Below, piece by piece: positions 50,621 to 60,090 of a DNA stretch of 64,000 nucleotides. The DNA comes from Gemmatimonadota bacterium. Lineage in GTDB: Bacteria; Gemmatimonadota; Gemmatimonadetes; Longimicrobiales; Gaopeijiaceae. Position numbers and translations under genes: made by a program. How positions within the stretch are numbered: position 1 is the first letter of the stretch; every line of letters starts with the position of its first letter. The stretch spans positions 4,782-68,781 of the forward strand of contig JAGWBP010000020.1 of NCBI GenBank assembly GCA_021295835.1, in the 5' to 3' direction. Below the pieces are notes generated by a model, which saw only the letters and a list, made by a program, of their open reading frames with translations, did no database searches and had not been told where the DNA came from.

Positions 50621-51580
50621 TCAGCTCCGCTCCCCGCCCACCAGGTCGACGAAGACCCGCTCCAGCCCGTGCTCCGACCTGGCGAGCGCGATCACCTCGT
50701 GCCCGCCTTCGACGAGGGCCCGACAGACGGCGCTGCGAAGATCCTCCTCGCTCTCCACCTCGAAGGTGACGGCCCTATCGCCGCCGCCGTCGGTGACCTC
50801 GGTGCGGGTGACTCCCGTCACGCCGCGAATCGCCGCCTCGGCGCCGGCCGATGTCCTGTCGGTGCCGTCGCTGCCACCAAGCCGGATCGTGATCGTCATC
50901 CTGCGGGTGCGGGCGAGCGTCCCGCTCAGTTCTTCTTCAGTGCCGGTCGCGACGATCTCGCCATCGTCCAGGATCAGGAGACGGTCGCACGTCTGGCTGA
51001 TCTCTGGCAGGATGTGGCTCGAGATTAGGATCGTGTGGGAGTCCTTCAGCGATCGGATCATCCGGCGCATCTCCATGATCTGCACCGGATCGAGGTCGTG
51101 CGTCGGCTCGTCCAGGATGAGGAGCTCGGGTTCGTGGACGATCGCCTGGGCCACCCCCACCCGCTGCCGGAAGCCCTCGGAAAGGTGGCCAGTGGGCACG
51201 TCGCTCACCTCGGAGATGCGCGTCCGCTCCTCGACTTCGGGCACCCTCCTGGCGATGGCCTCGGCCGTCATTCCCTTGATCCGCCCCGAAAATGCCAGGT
51301 AGTCGCGGACCGTCATGTCGCGGTAGACTGGGGGCGTCTCGGGGAGGTAGCCAACCCGCTTGCGCACCTCGTGCGGGCTGCGCAACACATCGAAGCCGTC
51401 GATCTCGACCCGGCCCGACGACGGCCGCAGACCGCACGCCAGAATGCGGAGCAGCGTCGTCTTGCCGACGCCGTTTAGCCCCAGGAATCCGACCGTGTCA
51501 CCCCTTACGATCTCGCACGAGACCGGGCCAAGCGCCCGCTTGGGCCCGTAGTACTTGGTGACTTCGGTCAGCTCTACCAT
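50621..51580 (-). CDS. ABC transporter ATP-binding protein, GldA-like
   Basis: 319 aa. Walker A GLNGVGKTTLL near residue 34, signature SEGFRQRVGVAQAI near 135 (LSxGxxQR variant), Walker B LLILDEPTHDLDP near 157 and switch SSHILPEISQ near 190. A C-terminal ~90-aa extension (MTITIRLGGSDG to the end) is common in the CcmA/GldA class. It is the first gene of a four-gene unit: ATPase, ABC-2 permease, GldG-like protein, DUF4340. The substrate is unknown. Confidence 0.87.
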   Translation of the reverse strand: MVELTEVTKYYGPKRALGPVSCEIVRGDTVGFLGLNGVGKTTLLRILACGLRPSSGRVEIDGFDVLRSPHEVRKRVGYLPETPPVYRDMTVRDYLAFSGRIKGMTAEAIARRVPEVEERTRISEVSDVPTGHLSEGFRQRVGVAQAIVHEPELLILDEPTHDLDPVQIMEMRRMIRSLKDSHTILISSHILPEISQTCDRLLILDDGEIVATGTEEELSGTLARTRRMTITIRLGGSDGTDRTSAGAEAAIRGVTGVTRTEVTDGGGDRAVTFEVESEEDLRSAVCRALVEGGHEVIALARSEHGLERVFVDLVGGERS

Positions 51581-51758
51581 CTGCGTTGGTGGGCGAGGCG
51601 TGGTCGTGGGTTCTCGTGATGCCTGCGCACAGCGTGCCGCCCGAATCTAGCGCGACGTTGGCCGGACGCCGCAACAAAGCTAGGTGGCGACAGGCGCAAA
51701 TCAACCCCGGCCTCCAGCTCAACCCCGGCCTCCAGCGCGCGCCCGCCCCCCGCACTCG

Positions 51759-53519
51759 TCACTCCGGAACGATCAGCGTCTCGGTCACCGCGCCCGTCCC
51801 GCTCCTGACGCGGAACGATTCGGCGACGGCGATTGCCTCATCGGCAGCGTCGCCCACAGTCAGGCTCAGGTCCAGCCCGGGGGGGAGGTCGCAGAGTAGG
51901 AATAGGCCCCGCCAGTCGGTAGTCGTGGTGGCGGTTGTGTAGTCGCCGTCGGTGCGCACACGCCAGCTCCCCGAGACCACCCCCTTCTCGTCGGCGACGG
52001 ACGGCATCGGCACCGCCGGCCCACTGTAGTCCGACTCGCCCGGCCATCTCGCAACGACCTTCATTCCCCCCCTGGGCATGCCTCCGGGAGCGACGATGCG
52101 ACCGAGGTAGGCGACCGTACCCTCCAAACGAGGCGGTCCGCCGCAGGAGGCGGCCAGGGCGTGGGCAAGCGTCGGCACCCGGGCCTCGGCCTGCACCACC
52201 TCGCCGAGCTTGGCCTCCACGGTGGACGCCACGGGTGCGGGCAACCCCCAGTCGGAGAGCGCGGGGTGCTGGACAGCGAGCGTGTGCCAGCCCGCTTCGA
52301 GGTCCGGGATCACAAAGGAGCCGTCGGGATCGGTCGTGACGGCGCGGCCTGTCCCGACCGCGCTCACAACGACCGGTGCGGGTGGCGGCAGGTCACCGGT
52401 CGAATCGGTCACCACGCCGAAGATGGTGGGACTCTCGGCGTGGACCACCGTCTTGCCCCATCGGTCGGCGATCAGCCATGTCCTGCCAATCTCCTCTGTG
52501 TAGCCAACGCGCCTGAGGCGGCCCCGCAGGAGCTGCTTCATCATGGGCATCGTGATCCGCCAGTCGCGCACGATCCACGCCCCGTTAGGGAGCCTCATGA
52601 ATCCCACCTCGCCACCAGCCCGGCCCGTCTCGCGTCCCCCCAGGAGGTTCTGGTAGTGGAACTCCAGACGCTCCAGCTCCCACGTATCGGAGTCTACCCA
52701 GAGCACGCCCCCTATCTCCGACACGGCGCGATCCGGAACTGGCTCGAAGGCGAGCCCTATCCTTCTGGACGGTCCCTCGCGGAGGCTGAAGCAGTGTGTA
52801 TCGAGAAATGGGGCCGAGATCAGCGTCTCGGCGTCCGGTGCGTAGAAGACGCTACTCGAGTCAGTCGACTGCACGAATCCCCGGGCCATGAGCCGGTCGA
52901 TCGGCCCGGCTGCGAAGGCGCGCGGCATCCGCTCGGAGGTGCGCGACGCCCGCGCGAGGACATGTTCGCCGCTGCGGTCGAGCCGACGCGTGAAACGCCG
53001 GAGCGTGTAGCTGTAGAGTCCGGCCTCGCGGGTGTAGGACTCGGTCGAAAGGGCTTTGCGGACCTCCTCCCACACGCGCGCCGTGGCTGGCTGGCCTTGC
53101 GCGATGGACTCGCACCGCCGGGCTCCCTCGACGCGCAGCCCCTCCAGCGAAACCGCTTCCGGGGGGACCTCAACGGTGAAGTCCGGCCCGAGGTTCCCGG
53201 GACGGAAGGGAGCAGTTGACCACTCGGCGTAGCCTATCCTCTCGACCTCGACGCGGTGAGGCCCCGAGCTGAGGGCATGCACCACAAACCTGCCTGCGGC
53301 GTCCGTCAGCGTCCGGTCGACGGGCACGCCGCCATCGTCGGTCAGGATGAGCATCGCCCCCCGGACCGGAGTGCCCGTGTCCTTCTCCACGACCACACCC
53401 GACACGGGCTGGGCCGCACCCTGTGTAGGGGGTAGGGCCGCTAGCGTTGCGACCGCCAGCAGCCCGCGGCAGACCCCAGCAGTCCGTGGACGACATGTGA
53501 AGCCAAGCGAGATCCGCAT
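51759..53519 (-). CDS. Exported protein with carboxypeptidase-regulatory-like domains
   Basis: 586 aa from ATG at 53519; the frame is open further upstream only as shadow of the hydrolase gene. Signal peptide (GLLAVATLAALPPTQGAAQ). First domain (about 38-110): VSGVVVEKDTGTPVRGAMLIL, AAGRFVVHALSSGPHRVEVERIGY, a CarboxypepD-reg fold. A middle ~200 aa resembles surface proteins with a WELERLEFHYQN barrel-like segment. Then two more Ig-like repeats (VVSAVGTGRAVTTDPDGSFVIPDLEAGWH). No plug or full receptor barrel is seen. The signal-peptide codons contain a TAGCAGYCC-like sequence (53478-53491). Confidence 0.65.
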   Translation of the reverse strand: MRISLGFTCRPRTAGVCRGLLAVATLAALPPTQGAAQPVSGVVVEKDTGTPVRGAMLILTDDGGVPVDRTLTDAAGRFVVHALSSGPHRVEVERIGYAEWSTAPFRPGNLGPDFTVEVPPEAVSLEGLRVEGARRCESIAQGQPATARVWEEVRKALSTESYTREAGLYSYTLRRFTRRLDRSGEHVLARASRTSERMPRAFAAGPIDRLMARGFVQSTDSSSVFYAPDAETLISAPFLDTHCFSLREGPSRRIGLAFEPVPDRAVSEIGGVLWVDSDTWELERLEFHYQNLLGGRETGRAGGEVGFMRLPNGAWIVRDWRITMPMMKQLLRGRLRRVGYTEEIGRTWLIADRWGKTVVHAESPTIFGVVTDSTGDLPPPAPVVVSAVGTGRAVTTDPDGSFVIPDLEAGWHTLAVQHPALSDWGLPAPVASTVEAKLGEVVQAEARVPTLAHALAASCGGPPRLEGTVAYLGRIVAPGGMPRGGMKVVARWPGESDYSGPAVPMPSVADEKGVVSGSWRVRTDGDYTTATTTTDWRGLFLLCDLPPGLDLSLTVGDAADEAIAVAESFRVRSGTGAVTETLIVPE

Positions 53520-53551
53520 GGTAGCATAATCGGGTGCACCCCCGTTTGGTG

Positions 53552-55063
53552 CTAGGGGAGTTGTGGGGTGGCGGCGGAGGCCGTCCGCCGAATCCAGTCG
53601 GAGAGGAGCTGCATCGCATCGACCGACCACGTCTCCTCGATTGAGCTGTACTCGCTCGGCGCACCGGTCTCCGCGTGCTGGAAGAGGTGGTTTAGGCCGG
53701 GGAGCGCGTGCACTTCGTAGCTGCGGTTGCCACCCCGCTCCAGCGCCGCCGCGATCGCGCTCAGGTTCTCTTCGTGCGGCACCTGCAGGTCCTTCTCGCC
53801 TGTCATCGCGAGCACCGGAACCGTCACCTGCTCCAGCACGGCGGCCGGGTCGTGGGTCAGGAAGAACCGAAACCAGCGATTGTTGACCTGCTTGACCTGG
53901 CCAGCGACAACCGCCTCGGCCGACGCCGAGTCGGTGACCCCCGCCAACTGCAGCTCCTCGTCGCTCGCCTCTGCGAGGGCTCTGCGCACCACCGCCTCGA
54001 CGGCACTGCTGGCCACCGCTGGATCCGGCTCTTCCCTGAGCAGCGAGAAGACCTCCTCCTGGCGCTCCCGATTTGCCGCAATCGCCTCCTCGGTCGCTCC
54101 CCCGGCGCGGGCGATCAGCTCGCCCTGTGCGATCAGGATTCGCGCTCCGTCCACACCCGGAGCGGCCATCAGGACGAGGAAGGCCACGTCGGACGACCTG
54201 ACTGCCGACATCGGTGCCACCAGCCCACCCTCGGAGTGTCCCGCCAGGCCGATGGCGCCCGGGTCGATGTCGTCGCGGCTCTTCAGGTAGGCCACCGCCG
54301 CCACCGCGTCCGTGGCAAAGTCCTCGGTGGTCGCCTGGGAGAAGTCGCCGCCTGAGGCGCCTACGCCCCGGTCGTCGTAGCGGAGGGCCGCAATTCCGTT
54401 CCTGGCAAGATGGTCGGCGAGCACGAGGAAGGGCCGGTGTCCGGCCAGCGACTCGTCCCGGTCCTGGGGGCCCGATCCCGAGATGAGCACCACCGCCGGG
54501 AAGGGGGCGTCCTCGAAGGGCCGCGTGAAGGTGCCGGCCAGCGCGTGTCCGCCCTCCGGGTTGAGGAACGACACATCCTCGGCGATATAGGGGTACGGCT
54601 CGGTCGGCTCCTGGGGGCGCGATGGCTCGATCTCCTCCTCCTCGGACGGTGCCAGGAGGAGCGACCGGTTGAGGCCCCCCTGGGAGAAGGTCCCCGAAAT
54701 GGTGGCGCCATCCGCCGCCATCGTCCCCGTGTAGGCGGCCCCGATGATGGGCATGGACATCGAGACCGTGTCTCCGCTCGTCTCGAGGGTCGCGATCGGA
54801 ATCTCGGCGTTGCCCTGGTCGACCGAGTAGAGCACGCCGGAGAGCGCCCCCTCCTCGGCGCTCAGCACGAAGCGGAGGCGAAGCTGCATGGCACCCAGGT
54901 CGAGTGTGCCTGTCCAGTCGCCTACGAAGCGCACCTGGTCGTGGTCCTCGGCGTCCTGCGCGTTCGTCTCCAGCGGCATGCACAGTGCCAGAGCGGCAGG
55001 AAGGGTGGCCAAGCCGAGCGCCGTTCTCGTGGCGTGCCGTGCAGCGGAAAAAACATTCTTCAT
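53552..55063 (-). CDS. Exported alpha/beta hydrolase (S33-like)
   Basis: 503 aa. ATG with GGGAGGA upstream. Signal peptide (LGLATLPAALALCMPLETNAQ). Residues ~45-160 form a beta-rich domain (GDWTGTLDLGAMQLRLRFVL) often fused to such hydrolases. The alpha/beta-hydrolase domain has the oxyanion region LISGSGPQDRDES near 195, nucleophile elbow GLAGHSEGGLVAP near 272, an acid near EKDLQVPHEENL near 420 and a late histidine in LPGLNHLF near 460. Probably a periplasmic esterase or peptidase. Site E lies 33 bp before the start and carries a TTGACA-like box. Confidence 0.82.
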   Translation of the reverse strand: MKNVFSAARHATRTALGLATLPAALALCMPLETNAQDAEDHDQVRFVGDWTGTLDLGAMQLRLRFVLSAEEGALSGVLYSVDQGNAEIPIATLETSGDTVSMSMPIIGAAYTGTMAADGATISGTFSQGGLNRSLLLAPSEEEEIEPSRPQEPTEPYPYIAEDVSFLNPEGGHALAGTFTRPFEDAPFPAVVLISGSGPQDRDESLAGHRPFLVLADHLARNGIAALRYDDRGVGASGGDFSQATTEDFATDAVAAVAYLKSRDDIDPGAIGLAGHSEGGLVAPMSAVRSSDVAFLVLMAAPGVDGARILIAQGELIARAGGATEEAIAANRERQEEVFSLLREEPDPAVASSAVEAVVRRALAEASDEELQLAGVTDSASAEAVVAGQVKQVNNRWFRFFLTHDPAAVLEQVTVPVLAMTGEKDLQVPHEENLSAIAAALERGGNRSYEVHALPGLNHLFQHAETGAPSEYSSIEETWSVDAMQLLSDWIRRTASAATPQLP

Positions 55064-55095
55064 ATGATCCTCCCAGCGGATGAATGGTTCCCGGA

Positions 55096-55134
55096 TGTCA
55101 ACTGTGAATTACATCATGTAATCTGTAGATGACA
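55096..55134. promoter_or_regulatory. Double inverted-repeat site E
   Basis: 18-mers at 55096-55113 (TGTCA-N8-TTACA) and 55117-55134 (TGTAA-N8-TGACA), 21 bp apart. It is the most degenerate of the five but keeps the spacing exactly. It lies 33 bp upstream of the hydrolase start; a TTGACA box on the minus strand overlaps its proximal end, so a bound protein would compete with RNA polymerase. Confidence 0.6.
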
Positions 55135-55171
55135 TATCACAGCCAAGCGCCACGATCAATCGGAAGGGCGG

Positions 55172-58100
55172 CTACCCTGCCTTGGCCAGCCCCACTCGCC
55201 CCCTTCCGAAGACGCACTCGAGGGCCCGGATCGTCTCGGGGAGGGCGCTGACTCGGAGAGCCCGGGACCTAAGAACCGTAGCGGCACCGTTCGCCCTTGG
55301 CACCATGGCAATCTCGACCGGCGCAGGCCCGGAATTCGCCTCCATCAGGGCGCGCGCCCTCGCAAAGGCGTCACCGGGGAGCGGATCGTCGGGCGAGAGC
55401 TTTATCCTCACCGCCAGACGTCCGCTGTCGCGCACCTCGGAGAGCGGCTCGGCATCGTCCAGGAAGACCGGGGGGTCATCCTCGTCGCGCTCCCGGTCGC
55501 TCACCTTGCCCCTCAGCAGCACCACCGCGTCGTCGACGATCACCTCGCGGTGCGAGCGCCAGACGTCCCTGAAGGCGAGGACCGTCGCGGTGCCGCCGAG
55601 GGTCTCGACCGCGATCTTCGCCCACTCCGAGCCGTCTCTGCGCGAGATCTGGCGTGCCACCCCGGTCACCACGCAGGCGATCTCGACCGATTCGCCGGTA
55701 CGCTCCCTTAGCTCGCCCGCCTCCGGATCGTCGAAGGCGCGCACCACCTGGCGGAAACGGTCCAGCGGGTGCCCGGAGATGAAGAAGCCGAGCGCTTCCT
55801 TCTCATTCGCGAGGCGCTTCCTCTCGGTCCATTCCGGCACCGCCGGCAAGGGGGGAGCCGGGCGCTCGATGCCGACCGCGCCGAAGAGCGACGCCTGGCC
55901 CAGCTCGCGCTCCTGGCGCCGGGCCGACACCTCGGCGTGTGCATCCGGCAACCCAGTGAGGAGCTTGGCCCGGTGGCCGAGCGAATCCAGCGCACCCGCC
56001 GCGATCAGCGCCTCGCAGGCGCGCTTGTTGAGGGCCCTGGGGTCGGTCCGTTCGAGGAACTCGAAGAAGCTCTCGAAGGATCCGTCCTCCTCGCGTGCCT
56101 CGAGGATCGACTCAACGGCCGCCATCCCGACTCCCCGGACCGCGCCGAGTCCGACCCGGATCCTGGAGTCGGAGACGGCAGTGAACTTCCAGCCGCTCTC
56201 GTTCACGTCTGGGGGCAGCACCTCCAGCCCGTCGTCCAGATCGGGGTGGTAGGCGCCCATCTCGCGGCACTCGCCTATGTACCTGACGATGTCGTCGGTC
56301 TTGTCCAGGACGGACGAGAGCAGCGCGGCCATGAACTTCGCCGGGTGGCGACGCTTGAGCCAGGCGGTCCGGTAGGAGAGCAGGGAGTAGGCGACGGAGT
56401 GGGACTTGTTGAAGCCATAGCGCCCGAAGGTCTCGATCTGGCTCGCCAGCTCCCGCGCCCTGGCGGGGCTCAGGCCGCGCTCGACCACCCGCTCGCGGAA
56501 GCGCGCCAGCTCGTCGCGGATGAGGCCGGCGTCCTTCTTTCCCATTGCCTTCCGGAGCACATCGGCCTCGCCGAGCGAGTAGCCGGCGATCGCGGCCGCG
56601 ATCAGCATCACCTGCTCCTGATAGACGATGATCCCGAAGGTCGGCTCCAGGATATCCTCTATTCCGGGTGCCGGGTAGGAGACCGGCTGGCTGCCGATCT
56701 TGCGCTGGATGTACCTGTCGGTCATCCCCGAATCGAGGGGGCCGGGACGGATGAGCGCGTTGGTCGCGACGAGGTCCTCGAAGCGGTCGCAGCGCATCGC
56801 CCGCAGCTTGTCGCGCGCCAGGCGCGACTCGAACTGGAAGACGCCCGCCGTCCCGCCACTCGCGAGCATGCGGTAGACCTCCTCGTCGTCGAGCGGAATG
56901 TCGTCCAGAGTGCCCACGCCAGCCGCAGCCGCGGCGTCCTGAATGACTGTGAGCGTCTTGAGGCCCAGGAAGTCCATCTTGAGCATCCCGGCGTCCTCGA
57001 GGCACGTCATGTCGTATTGCGTGACGATGTCGGGAGCGCCGTCGCCGCCGTTGGCCGCGGCCCCGTTTCTCGCCCCCTTGCTCTGGGTGCAGATCGGCAC
57101 GAAGTCGCTCAGCGGCCCGGGCGCGATGACCACGCCCGCCGCGTGCACCGAGGCGTGGCGCGCCAGCCCTTCGAGCGTCACCGAGTAGTCGAAGAGGTGC
57201 CGGTGGCGCTCGTCGGAGTCGTAGAGCGCCCTCACGTCCCTTACCTTCTCGACCGCCTCGGCCACCGTGTAGCTGTGCTGCGGCAGGTTGGGGATCATCT
57301 TGGCGATCCGGTCGGTCTCCCCGACCTCGAAGCCCAGCACCCGGCCCACGTCGCGAATCACGGCGCGACTCTTCATCGTCCCGAAGGTCATGATCTGCCC
57401 CACTGCGTCGCGCCCGTACTTCCGCCGCACATACTCGATTACCTCGCCCCTGCGCTCGTAGCAGAAGTCGATGTCGATATCCGGCATCGAGATGCGTTCG
57501 GGGTTCAGGAAGCGCTCGAAGAGGAGGCCGTGCGCGAGAGGGTCGAGGTCGGTGATTCCGAGAGCGTACGAGACGAGCGACCCGGCCGCCGATCCCCTTC
57601 CGGGCCCGACGGGGATCCCCTCCTCGCGGGCCCAGCGGATGAAGTCCCACGCGATCAGGAAATACCCCGCGTACCCGGTCTTGAGGATGACCTCGAGCTC
57701 GTAGTGGAGGCGTTCGCGGAGCTCGGCCGGAAGATCGGCAGCATCCCGCTCCGACTCGCCCAGGTAGCGATCCCGGGCGCCGACCTCGGCGAGATGCACC
57801 AGGTAGTCGTTCGGATCCGAGAAGCGCTCGGGGAGGGGGAAGGAGGGGAGCCGGTACTTGCGCTCCAGCGTCAGCGTCACCTCGTCGGCGATCCTCAGCG
57901 TGTTTTGGATCACGTCGTCGCGGCCGGGAAAGGCCTCGGCCATCTCCTGGGGGGACTTCAGGTAGAGGCCACCGTCGTAGCGGAGCCGGTCCTCGTCGTC
58001 GTGGCTCTTCGCCGTGCCGATGCAGACCAGGATGTCGTGCGCCGGGTGATGGCCGCTCTCGAGGAAGTGCGCGTCGTTGGTGGCGACGACGGGCAGCCCC

Positions 58101-58690
58101 ATCTCTTCGGCCAGCGCGAACACCCTCTGGTTCAGCTCGGCCTGGCCCTCGGTGCCGTGCGCCTGGACCTCCAGGTAGTAGCGGTCCGGGAAGGCGTTCG
58201 CGTACCAGTCGGCGACCTCGCGCGCGCTGTCGTCGCGGCCTGCGGCCAGATGGCGAGCAAGCTCGCTGGCCATGCACGCGGATGTCGCTATCAGCCCTCC
58301 CGAATGGCGGGCAAGAGTCTCCCGGTCGACCCGAGGGCGGTAGTAGAAGCCCTCGGTGTACCCGATCGATGAGAGCTTGACCAGGTTCCGGTAGCCCTCC
58401 GCGTCGCGCGCCAGGAGGACCAGGTGGTAGTGCGCCCTCCCCTCCGGCCCGGCCAGCGCCCGTGCGCGCCTGTCACCCGGCGCCACGTACGCCTCCATCC
58501 CGACGATCGGCCTGAGTCCGTTCTGGCGGGCCAGCTTCTGGAAGGCCCAGGCCCCGAAGAGGCAGCCGTGGTCGGTGAGCGCGAGAGCCGGCATCTCGTA
58601 CTCGCACGACCTCCGCACCAGGTCGCGGAGGCGGTTGGCGCCGTCGAGCAGCGAGTATTCGGAGTGGGTGTGAAGGTGGACGAAGGACAC
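55172..58690 (-). CDS. dnaE: DNA polymerase III alpha subunit
   Basis: 1172 aa from GTG, normal for DnaE. N-terminal PHP domain starts HLHTHSEYSLLDG; the catalytic palm has the Asp triad with SMPDIDIDFCYERR near residue 404 and GPGRGSAAGSLVSYALGI near 366. Finger and beta-binding regions follow (GFNKSHSVAYSLLSYRTAWLK near 760). A helix-hairpin-helix segment precedes an OB-like domain near residue 1000 (VEIACVVTGVARQIS). It is the replicative polymerase core. DUF4837 lies 97 bp upstream on the same strand. Confidence 0.97.
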   Translation of the reverse strand: MSFVHLHTHSEYSLLDGANRLRDLVRRSCEYEMPALALTDHGCLFGAWAFQKLARQNGLRPIVGMEAYVAPGDRRARALAGPEGRAHYHLVLLARDAEGYRNLVKLSSIGYTEGFYYRPRVDRETLARHSGGLIATSACMASELARHLAAGRDDSAREVADWYANAFPDRYYLEVQAHGTEGQAELNQRVFALAEEMGLPVVATNDAHFLESGHHPAHDILVCIGTAKSHDDEDRLRYDGGLYLKSPQEMAEAFPGRDDVIQNTLRIADEVTLTLERKYRLPSFPLPERFSDPNDYLVHLAEVGARDRYLGESERDAADLPAELRERLHYELEVILKTGYAGYFLIAWDFIRWAREEGIPVGPGRGSAAGSLVSYALGITDLDPLAHGLLFERFLNPERISMPDIDIDFCYERRGEVIEYVRRKYGRDAVGQIMTFGTMKSRAVIRDVGRVLGFEVGETDRIAKMIPNLPQHSYTVAEAVEKVRDVRALYDSDERHRHLFDYSVTLEGLARHASVHAAGVVIAPGPLSDFVPICTQSKGARNGAAANGGDGAPDIVTQYDMTCLEDAGMLKMDFLGLKTLTVIQDAAAAAGVGTLDDIPLDDEEVYRMLASGGTAGVFQFESRLARDKLRAMRCDRFEDLVATNALIRPGPLDSGMTDRYIQRKIGSQPVSYPAPGIEDILEPTFGIIVYQEQVMLIAAAIAGYSLGEADVLRKAMGKKDAGLIRDELARFRERVVERGLSPARARELASQIETFGRYGFNKSHSVAYSLLSYRTAWLKRRHPAKFMAALLSSVLDKTDDIVRYIGECREMGAYHPDLDDGLEVLPPDVNESGWKFTAVSDSRIRVGLGAVRGVGMAAVESILEAREEDGSFESFFEFLERTDPRALNKRACEALIAAGALDSLGHRAKLLTGLPDAHAEVSARRQERELGQASLFGAVGIERPAPPLPAVPEWTERKRLANEKEALGFFISGHPLDRFRQVVRAFDDPEAGELRERTGESVEIACVVTGVARQISRRDGSEWAKIAVETLGGTATVLAFRDVWRSHREVIVDDAVVLLRGKVSDRERDEDDPPVFLDDAEPLSEVRDSGRLAVRIKLSPDDPLPGDAFARARALMEANSGPAPVEIAMVPRANGAATVLRSRALRVSALPETIRALECVFGRGRVGLAKAG

Positions 58691-58787
58691 GCCGGCGCTA
58701 CCCTTCCTCGGAGTGCCACCGCAATCCGACGCATAGCCGCGCCCGGATCCTCCGCGAGACCGCGCGAGGGCAGCTTCCCACCGACCG

Positions 58788-59831
58788 CTACAGCCTCACC
58801 CCGACGCCGCAGGCAAACGAGCCGACGATCTGCTCCAATTGGATCATGTACTCGTACTTGTCGCGGCCAGGGGCGTAGAGCCAGGCGTCGATCAGGTAGC
58901 GGCGGCCCTGCTCTGGACAGAGGACGGCGTGCGTCACGAAGGGGCCGGCGGCCGGGTACTCGCCGGGGGGATTCTGCCAGACGGCCTGGTAGGAGTGCGC
59001 CTCCCTTCCGTTCAGGGTGACGCGCCTCTCGATGCTGCGAGTCGTGTCGACGATCTGCGGATAGCCGTAGTGCGAGTCCACGACCTCGGCGCGCCACGCG
59101 AGCAGCTCGGGCACCCCGAACTCGGGCGCTATAGGACTCTGCCAGGTGACGGTGAATTGGCGAATCAGCTCCGAGGGGTCCGGGTTGTCGTTCCTGAACA
59201 TATGGACGGAGTCCGAGATCCGGTGGTCGTAGACCTCTGGGACCAGCACCCAGAATCCGTCGTGCTCGGCAAGCGAGCGCGCAAGCGCGGAATCCGGGCG
59301 GGTGGCGAACATCCGCGAGATCGAGCGGGCCCGGAACCACTCGTCGTAGAGTTCCGCAGCGGCTGGGATCAACTCCATGACGCCGTCGCGCTCGCGGCCC
59401 CCCTCGACGACCATCAGGGTGGCGACCTGCCCGCGCGCCCACACGTCCTCGACCTGCGCAAGCGCCGGCGGCACCACCGGACCATCCACCTTGGCGAGCG
59501 CCCTGGCCATCCATGGATCCTCGGGCGAGCCCACCACGAGCTGCTGCCGAAGCTGGCGCAGACGCACCCAGTCCTCGCCGCCGTAGCCACCCGACGTCAC
59601 GGTGAAGGTCTTCTCGTCGCGCACAGTGAAGACGGTACGCTCCAGACCGCCGACCAGCGCCACCTCGACCTCGCCCCAGAGCTCCGGCGAGGCGGTCACG
59701 ATGATGCTGTTGTCGTCGCCCAGCGCCAGCGGCAGCTCACGGCAGCCGCCAATCAGGGGCACCGGCAGGAGTGCCGTGAGGATCGCTCCGGCCGGCAGCC
59801 GAGGTCGTGTTCCGAGGGTGGGGCTTCTCAC
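58788..59831 (-). CDS. DUF4837-like lipoprotein
   Basis: 347 aa from GTG with AGGAGAT upstream. Signal peptide with lipobox LIGGC near residue 30. The mature part begins NSIIVTASPELWGEVEVAL and later has FTVRDEKTF and a C-terminal ELLAWRAEVVDSHYGYPQIV, NGREAHSYQAVWQNP, GRRYLIDAWLYAPGRDKYEYMIQLEQIV, which agrees with DUF4837, a family seen mainly in Bacteroidota and allies. Function unknown. It precedes dnaE on the same strand. Confidence 0.68.
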   Translation of the reverse strand: MRSPTLGTRPRLPAGAILTALLPVPLIGGCRELPLALGDDNSIIVTASPELWGEVEVALVGGLERTVFTVRDEKTFTVTSGGYGGEDWVRLRQLRQQLVVGSPEDPWMARALAKVDGPVVPPALAQVEDVWARGQVATLMVVEGGRERDGVMELIPAAAELYDEWFRARSISRMFATRPDSALARSLAEHDGFWVLVPEVYDHRISDSVHMFRNDNPDPSELIRQFTVTWQSPIAPEFGVPELLAWRAEVVDSHYGYPQIVDTTRSIERRVTLNGREAHSYQAVWQNPPGEYPAAGPFVTHAVLCPEQGRRYLIDAWLYAPGRDKYEYMIQLEQIVGSFACGVGVRL

Positions 59832-60090
59832 GCGAGCTCATCTCCTGTCCTGACGGTTGGGTTGCGTCGCCGGGTCCGGTCGAGGCCGGCGAGCGAGGAG
59901 GCGGCGGTCTCGGTTCCCAGTCCAGACATTCTACACCGCCCGGGGCGGCCCAGTCCATGGCGGGGTGCTCCCGACACGCGGCTTGCGCCCCCGGTGCCGA
60001 TTCCGCTAGAATGGTCGCTGCGGTCTCGGGGTGCGTCGCACTCTGGGCCCGCGAGTCCTTGCCATCCTAATCTCGAAGGAGGAACCCGCC

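Noticed and set aside
53478..53491. TAGCAGYCC-like sequence inside a signal peptide
   Set aside because: Core is similar but lacks the TAG and flanks, and it is coding; treated as coincidental.
53520..54983. Upstream extension of the carboxypeptidase-regulatory-like protein
   Set aside because: Antisense-like shadow of the hydrolase gene; signal peptide starts at 53519.
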